Below are positions 58,802-64,000 of a stretch of DNA of 64,000 nt, one piece after another. The DNA is from Paraglaciecola psychrophila 170. GTDB lineage: Bacteria > Pseudomonadota > Gammaproteobacteria > Enterobacterales > Alteromonadaceae. The stretch spans positions 372,001 to 436,000 of the forward strand of contig NC_020514.1 in assembly GCF_000347635.1 (NCBI RefSeq), read 5' to 3'. The notes beneath the pieces were generated by a model. It was given only the letters and a program-made list of their open reading frames with translations. It was not told where the DNA came from and made no database searches. Positions within the stretch are counted from its first letter, which is position 1, and every line of letters starts with the position of its first letter. Made by a program: the position numbers and the translations under genes.

Positions 58802-59797
58802 ATGTCTAGTGTAACCTTTGCCGATGTGCGAACTGCCGAAAAACGTATTCGCCCTTTTATCAATAAAACGCCAGTGCTTGAATCACAGTTATTGAATAGC
58901 TGGTTAGGCCACAAGTTGTTTTTTAAAGCCGAGTGTTTTCAGAAGACAGGGGCTTTTAAATTACGTGGCGCACTGAATATGATGTTAAAAGCCAAAGAGG
59001 AAGGGCGACTTGGCAATCATGTGGTGGCAAGTAGTTCGGGTAATCATGCACAAGCCGTGGCTTATGCTGCTAAAATATTAGGTGTTAAAGCCACTATTTA
59101 TAGTGCACATAACCTATCTAAAGTAAAAGCAGCGGCAACCAAATATTACGGCGCGACACTTGATTTAAGTGCGACTCGTAAAGAGGCGGATGAAAAGGTC
59201 GCCGAGGCCGCGAGTCAATCAGGGATATTATGGATGCCACCCTTCAATCATAACGATATAATAGCCGGCCAAGGTACCGCTACACTCGAGGCCATTGGGC
59301 AAACCGGTGAAGTTAACAGTGTGTTTGCACCAGTTGGCGGTGGTGGATTGGTGTCGGGTTCGTTAATAATCACTAGAGCTTTGCTTCCTAAGGCAAGCGT
59401 TATTGGCGTTGAACCTTTGGTCGCAAACGATGCTGCAGAGTCGCTGCGTACTGGCGTCATTCAATCGTTACCACAGCAGCCTAATACTTTGGCTGATGGC
59501 GCTGCAACGTTACAGGTGGGTGAAAAAACCTTTCCTTACCTTAAAGCATTAGATGGATTTTATGAAGTGGATGAAACACACATTGCCTATTGGACTCAGT
59601 GGTTGCAACACTTGCTTAAGATACATGTTGAGCCTACTTGTGCTATGAGTATGGGTGGGGTGGTTGAGTGGCTTAAATCACAGACTAGCGAGCAAAAGGT
59701 ATTAGTGATGTTATCTGGAGGCAATATCGATCAACAAAAAATGCGCCAAATATGGCAAGATGATCACTTGCAACAAGTCCCTAGTTTGTTGATTTAA
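58802..59797 (+). CDS. Threonine/serine dehydratase (PLP-dependent, tryptophan-synthase-beta fold)
   Basis: 331 residues. The PLP Lys is in CFQKTGAFKLRGALNM, the Asn loop is SSSGNHAQAVAYAA, and the phosphate-binding loop is PVGGGGLVSGS. A C-terminal LSGGNID is also present. There is no regulatory ACT domain, so it resembles catabolic threonine/serine ammonia-lyases and serine racemases rather than biosynthetic IlvA. The two cannot be told apart from sequence. Confidence 0.88.
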   Translation: MSSVTFADVRTAEKRIRPFINKTPVLESQLLNSWLGHKLFFKAECFQKTGAFKLRGALNMMLKAKEEGRLGNHVVASSSGNHAQAVAYAAKILGVKATIYSAHNLSKVKAAATKYYGATLDLSATRKEADEKVAEAASQSGILWMPPFNHNDIIAGQGTATLEAIGQTGEVNSVFAPVGGGGLVSGSLIITRALLPKASVIGVEPLVANDAAESLRTGVIQSLPQQPNTLADGAATLQVGEKTFPYLKALDGFYEVDETHIAYWTQWLQHLLKIHVEPTCAMSMGGVVEWLKSQTSEQKVLVMLSGGNIDQQKMRQIWQDDHLQQVPSLLI

Positions 59798-59879
59798 ATA
59801 CTAAATCTGCGATAAGTAATTGTAATATAAGCTTCGGCATTATCATTCTTATGAAAACGTTTTGGGAGGAAACAATACA

Positions 59880-60263
59880 TTGCGGATTTATTCAGCAAGC
59901 ATGCTACTAAGTCTATTGGCGTTAATACCCCACACAATTTTTGCTCAAGAAACGCTTTTTTCTCAAGCAAACTGCACTATTGTGTATTCTTTAGAGAGAT
60001 CAGCGGAACAGTATTTTAATAACGAAATTGCCCAATTAATTGTGCCAATTAACCATAAAAATATCCATTTTATCGATTTAAACAACTGGGGTAAAACACC
60101 ACCACATGTAGAAGTAAGTGGTCGTTTACGTAATCAATTGCGCCAGCAATACGCTCTGAAAAAAGGTGTTAATCAAGCTGTTTTAGTGAATGACCAAGGG
60201 AAATTGTTAAGCCGTTATAGTAGTTCAGTCACCTTGGTGAACGATCTAATTGATTGTCGCTAG
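59880..60263 (+). CDS. Small secreted DUF4174-like protein
   Basis: About 127 residues from a TTG at 59880, preceded by GGAGGA. This start gives a clean signal peptide (MRIYSASMLLSLLALIPHTI, then FAQ). The mature part reads IVYSLERSAEQYFNNEIAQL and has RLRNQLRQQYALKKGVNQAV followed by LVNDQGKLLSRY, a thioredoxin-like outline typical of DUF4174. No catalytic Cys pair is visible. The frame can open at 59862, but those extra residues spoil the signal. Confidence 0.65.
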   Translation: MRIYSASMLLSLLALIPHTIFAQETLFSQANCTIVYSLERSAEQYFNNEIAQLIVPINHKNIHFIDLNNWGKTPPHVEVSGRLRNQLRQQYALKKGVNQAVLVNDQGKLLSRYSSSVTLVNDLIDCR

Positions 60264-60457
60264 ATATGATTTTTAAATAAGGGATGAGCTTTTTTCGATA
60301 TGGATACGCATTTCATCATCATAAGTGCCACAGATTAACTCTAGATCTACAAATTTTCCCTTTCATCTTTAAGTTGTAATAACGCTCATTAATATACAAC
60401 TATTGCATCAATTAAAAATCTAGTGCAGATTAAGCGAAATTTTATACGGGATCTGTT

Positions 60458-62107
60458 GTGAAAATTATATCTATTGTCTGTCTGTTTGTTGTCAATTCTC
60501 TGGTGTTTGCTGCTCCTAGCCATATTGGGAATGTAAAAGGCTATACTCTCAACAATGCTGGGGAGCTTATTCGCTTTTCAAATATGGTGTTTGATGCTGG
60601 AAAAGTAGTGGCAATCGGCACTGAAGAGCTTGGCCAAAAGTATCCCAATGCAACCTTTATAGATGGTAACAATAAGGTAATGTTACCCGGGCTCATTGAC
60701 GCTCACGGACATGTAATGGGATTAGGTGAAACCTTATTGCAAGTTGATTTACGCGAAAGCAAATCAGCTTTAGATGCAGCAAAAATGGTGCAGGCTTATG
60801 CTAAAACTCAGCAAAATTTGGCTTGGGTAACAGGGCGAGGCTGGAATCAAGTACTTTGGCCTGGTAAGGCTTACCCCACTGCCAGTTTGTTAGATGAATA
60901 TGTCAATAATAAACCTGTGATGTTGTCTCGAGTGGATGGCCATGCCAGTTGGGTTAACTCAAAAGCCCTTGAAATAGCCGGTATTACTAAAGATACTCTT
61001 GATCCACCGGGTGGAAAAATTGTACGAGATGAACAAGGCAATCCCACGGGAGTCTTAATTGATAATGCAGAAAGCTTGATGCTTAAACACTTGCCTAAAA
61101 CCTCTGAAGCAACGTTAACCGCGCAATTAAATGCTGCCGGCGAACATTTGCTATCTGAGGGCGTAACCAGTGTGCATGATGCCGGTATTGGTAAAGTAGT
61201 ATACAACTATTACAAAAAACGTGTGGCTGAACACTCATTACCATTACGCATCTATCCTATGATTGCAGCAACCTCAGTGGATTTGAGGCAACTATTAGAA
61301 ACAGGCCACGTGCAAGACCAATACGACTGGTTATCTATCAGAAGTGTTAAAGCATACGGTGACGGTGCCCTAGGCAGCCGAGGAGCTGCCTTGTTGCAAC
61401 CTTATTCTGATGCCCAAGATAACAGAGGTTTATTGGTAACCCGTGAGCAAGATTTAAAACCACTATTTGATTTGGTTTTAGGCAAGGGGTTTCAACTTAA
61501 CTTTCATGCCATAGGTGACAGAGCAAACCGTTTAGCCCTAGATCAGTTTGCGGATAGCTTTGAGCGAATGGGGGGAAAGTCACTTCGCAACCGTGTTGAA
61601 CATGCTCAAGTGGTAAATGTGGATGATATTCCTCGTTTTAAAGCTCTGAATATTATCCCTGCTATGCAACCAACCCATGCTACCAGTGATATGAATATGG
61701 CAAAAGACAGAGTCGGTGCCGCAAGATTAAAAGGCGCCTACGCTTGGCAAACCTTCTTGAACCAAGGGTCCCCAGTGGCTTTCGGTTCTGATTTTCCGGT
61801 GGAGCTCTCAAACCCATTTTTTGGTTTACACGCTGCTGTCACAAGGCAAGATCGTAACAACTCACCAGACAGTGGGTGGATACCTAGCGAAGCGGTGACA
61901 CTCAAACAAGCCTTCCGTGGTTTTACTTTGGATGCCGCTTATGCTGCTCATCAAGAACATATTTTAGGCGGTTTAACCGAAGGTAAATGGGCTGATTTTA
62001 TCTTGATAGATCAAGATATTTTTACAACACCATCACAGAACATTTGGAAAACTCAAGTTCTAGAAACGTGGATTGCTGGTGAAAAGCGCTTTACAAAAGC
62101 GCCTTAG
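60458..62107 (+). CDS. Secreted amidohydrolase (YtcJ-like, amidohydrolase_3)
   Basis: 549 residues starting at GTG with a signal peptide (about 1-18, ending VFAA). Metal ligands are in LPGLIDAHGHVMGLGE, with later FHAIGDRANRLALD and a conserved AFGSDFPVE near the end; GWIPSEAVTLKQAFRGFT and WADFILIDQDIF complete the family pattern. YtcJ-like enzymes hydrolyse diverse amides, and no substrate can be named. The upstream gap has no obvious operon partner. Confidence 0.88.
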   Translation: MKIISIVCLFVVNSLVFAAPSHIGNVKGYTLNNAGELIRFSNMVFDAGKVVAIGTEELGQKYPNATFIDGNNKVMLPGLIDAHGHVMGLGETLLQVDLRESKSALDAAKMVQAYAKTQQNLAWVTGRGWNQVLWPGKAYPTASLLDEYVNNKPVMLSRVDGHASWVNSKALEIAGITKDTLDPPGGKIVRDEQGNPTGVLIDNAESLMLKHLPKTSEATLTAQLNAAGEHLLSEGVTSVHDAGIGKVVYNYYKKRVAEHSLPLRIYPMIAATSVDLRQLLETGHVQDQYDWLSIRSVKAYGDGALGSRGAALLQPYSDAQDNRGLLVTREQDLKPLFDLVLGKGFQLNFHAIGDRANRLALDQFADSFERMGGKSLRNRVEHAQVVNVDDIPRFKALNIIPAMQPTHATSDMNMAKDRVGAARLKGAYAWQTFLNQGSPVAFGSDFPVELSNPFFGLHAAVTRQDRNNSPDSGWIPSEAVTLKQAFRGFTLDAAYAAHQEHILGGLTEGKWADFILIDQDIFTTPSQNIWKTQVLETWIAGEKRFTKAP

Positions 62108-62121
62108 TTTCGATAGTAAAA

Positions 62122-62636
62122 TTAAGAGGCCAGATTGATTTGTACAAATCCGATCTTGGCCTCTGCAGCAGATAAAACCATATAAGCACAATTTTGCACG
62201 TTATCTGGAAAGCGTTCTTCAGGATATTGTGTTTCAATAAAACCGAGTGATTGATAACAGTTGTAAGCGACTGTGTTGTCTTTGAATACAAACAAAGACG
62301 CGCCTCTAGCTGATTGAGCTAAAAAGGCTTGTTCAAGTATTTTGTAATTAATACCTTAGCCAATCCTTGAGCGCGATATGTGGGGTTAACGGCGAGTCGG
62401 CTAAGATGCTGATGTTCTAAGCGCCTATAGTATTGGCCAAAGGCCATCAGTTGCTGCTCATCGTTTAGCAGACAAAACGACTTGAAGTGATTTGCTGTTA
62501 GATGTTTAATAAAGTCTTTGTCAGACATGGGGTAGGTCATATTTGGCCCACCCCATGTGTAAATTTTTGCATAAGTGTTAAACCAACTTTTTACCTGTAT
62601 ATAATGATGTTCAGTAGGTTTATCAGTTAGCGTCAT
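62122..62636 (-). pseudogene. GNAT family N-acetyltransferase, frameshifted
   Basis: Start at MTLTDKPTEHHYIQVKSWFN (62636); the longer frame to 62747 overlaps the MBL gene and is spurious. The acetyl-CoA region LSRLAVNPTYRAQGLAKVLI leads into a stop at 62319. The other frame continues LEQAFLAQSARGASLFVFKD then NTVAYNCYQSLGFIETQY, stopping at 62122. One missing base near 62345 explains the break. Confidence 0.75.
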
Positions 62637-62670
62637 TGGTTCAACTTTTCTGGTTACTGCGCGGTTTGAA

Positions 62671-63533
62671 TTATAAGCCTTTGTAGAGAGTGCTGATCCA
62701 CTTTTCTTCAGTGATGAAATTCCACGCCCAAGCAGTGTATTTTTCACCTAAACCTTGTTCTACCGCATCGTCAAGACTGATACCTTCTGCTTTCATGCTT
62801 TTTACCATGGCAGTAGTATCAACCAGCATATCCAATGCTTTTTGATAATCGGCTTTAGTGGCTAATTTACCGTGTCCAGGTATTATTTTAGTATCGTCTT
62901 TCAGCATCCCAATCAATTTAGTTACGTTATTAATATAACCGGTAACCGTGCCTCCGCCATCTAAATCAATGTAGGGGAATCGCCCTTCAAAGAATAAATC
63001 TCCGGGGTGTAAAACATTGGCTTCTTCAAACCATACTACGCTATCACTGTCGGTATGACCTGCAGGCATATACATTACATTGATTGTGTCGCCATTAAAA
63101 TGAAACGTCATACCCTGTTGATAAGTAACAACAGGTAATTCGGCATGTGTATGATCTTCTTTATCGGCTAAACGTTTACGCACATTGTCATGTGCAAAAA
63201 TGGTACTACCTTTGGCTTCAGCAAAGTAGGCATTGGAACCTGTGTGATCACCGTGGTAGTGAGTGTTCACAATATATTTAATCGGTTGTTTTGAAATATC
63301 ACCAATAGCCATCGCTATTTTTCTGCTAGAGGAGCATATTGGTCATCAATGATTAATATACCTTCAGGACCAGCAGATACACCGATATTACCACCCATTC
63401 CCTCTAACATATGTACAGATCCACTCACAGGTTGACTGGTTATTTTGGCATCAGCCCACCTGTCTTGGGAAATAGCAGAGCTAGCTGAAAAAAGAGCGGT
63501 GATTGCAGTAACTAAAAGAATTTTTGAACGCAT
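62671..63533 (-). pseudogene. Secreted MBL-fold metallo-hydrolase, single frameshift
   Basis: From 63533: signal peptide (MRSKILLVTAITALFSASSA), then VHMLEGMGGNIGVSAGPEGI and DDQYAPLAEK followed by a stop. The next frame resumes AMAIGDISKQPIKYIVNTHY with the metal motif THYHGDHTGS, AGHTDSDSVV, LHPGDLFFEGRFPYID and IIPGHGKL. A run of five T (63318-63322) should be six to join the frames as AEKIAMAIG. It resembles quinoprotein-relay or B3-like MBL hydrolases. A GNAT gene follows 34 bases on. Confidence 0.85.
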
Positions 63534-63628
63534 AAATGTTGTCCTTTGATTAAAATTAAGTTAAGCCTAGACGTTTGCTACAACAGACTACAAACTATGA
63601 AACATACAAGACCGTTAAGATAACCCGC

Positions 63629-64000
63629 ATGTTTCAATTTACAAAACGTATCAGTTTTATTTTCTTTGTGCTCAGCCTGGTGACTGCGTTTTTTATTAAC
63701 TTCAATGTCAGCCCGACTTGGGTTGAATCCCAGTTGCAATATCAAACATACGACAATGAAATCGGACAGTTGGTTTACCGCGCCAGCGGTCAAGAGAGCG
63801 TGATAGAAGACCTTGTACCATACTCCGAGTCTCCTTTAAGACAATCAATGCTAAATATCCAACAAAGTAAACCTTCCCTGTTACAACAATGGGTTTATAA
63901 AAATACTACTGAGGATGTGGTTTTACTTAAAGCAGACTTCCATTTTGGTATTTGGTCATTATTGCCTGCTTTAGTCGCTGTTGCATTGTGCTTAATGACA
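63629..64000 (+). CDS. Na+/H+ antiporter NhaC-like, N-terminal part
   Basis: From ATG at 63629 the frame is open to the window end: MFQFTKRISFIFFVLSLVTA with one membrane helix, a hydrophilic loop of about 80 residues, and the next helix FGIWSLLPALVAVALCLMT. The last block is typical of the NhaC family first core helix (SLLPALVAIALALxT). Only 124 residues are visible, so the call is moderate. Confidence 0.6.
   Translation, partial: MFQFTKRISFIFFVLSLVTAFFINFNVSPTWVESQLQYQTYDNEIGQLVYRASGQESVIEDLVPYSESPLRQSMLNIQQSKPSLLQQWVYKNTTEDVVLLKADFHFGIWSLLPALVAVALCLMT

Noticed and set aside
62637..62747. N-terminal extension of the GNAT frame
   Set aside because: It overlaps the end of the MBL hydrolase out of frame; MTLTDKP at 62636 is a better start.

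Overview
The window looks like the chromosome of a marine Alteromonadaceae-type gammaproteobacterium (Paraglaciecola/Glaciecola/Alteromonas relatives). It is AT-rich by eye. It carries the enterobacterial-type order queG / nnr-tsaE-amiB-mutL-miaA-hfq-hflX-hflK-hflC, a PEP-CTERM-system TPR lipoprotein (PrsT), a glnK-amtB pair behind a sigma-54 promoter, and many decayed transposable elements. The organism is inferred from synteny and protein character, not from a search.

Layout. 1-2.5 kb: start of a siroheme-synthase gene and the cold-shock helicase deaD. 2.9-6.6 kb: a decayed gene, probably DUF3754, invaded by a dead group II intron and a dead IS3-family element. 6.8-9.5 kb: prsT. 10-20.6 kb: a DUF1304 membrane protein and the long minus-strand operon nnr to hflC (NAD(P)HX repair, t6A synthesis, cell-wall amidase, mismatch repair, tRNA i6A synthesis, RNA chaperone, ribosome-splitting GTPase, FtsH modulators). 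queG diverges from it with overlapping start codons. 21.7-23.6 kb: a broken CheW-like gene, trmN6 and an atypical SDR. 23.7-26.9 kb: a dipeptidyl-peptidase IV pseudogene holding an IS982 relic and an IS630 relic back to back. 27.1-28.3 kb: IS256-family copy 1. 28.4-41.9 kb: ordinary genes (DsbA/FrnE-like, M3 peptidase, histidine phosphatase, purU, thpR, hrpB, mrcB). These are followed by the most unusual protein here, a single 765-residue chain joining cysteine desulfurase, persulfide-dioxygenase-like metallo-beta-lactamase and rhodanese domains.

42-45 kb: remnants of a sensor kinase and a solute-binding protein, then a TonB/TolA-like protein and a small unknown protein. 45.3-51.5 kb: glnK-amtB, ggt, htpX, a DyP peroxidase and a broken GFA gene. 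51.5-55 kb: class III cyclase, hemL and a frameshifted pyrB. 55-57.5 kb: a GNAT fragment cut by IS256 copy 2, itself cut by a second IS3-family relic. 57.9-64 kb: a tiny membrane ORF with a possible attC-like site, a PH-domain protein, a threonine/serine dehydratase, a DUF4174-like protein, an amidohydrolase, a GNAT and an MBL hydrolase (both frameshifted), and the start of an NhaC-like antiporter.

Two themes stand out. First, several otherwise intact genes (hflX, pyrB, GFA, MBL hydrolase, GNAT) are each broken by one-base length changes, mostly in homopolymer runs. That is either recent decay or sequencing error and should be settled before calling them pseudogenes. Second, every mobile element in the window is defective, so this is a graveyard of elements. 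I saw no tRNA, rRNA, CRISPR array or prophage.
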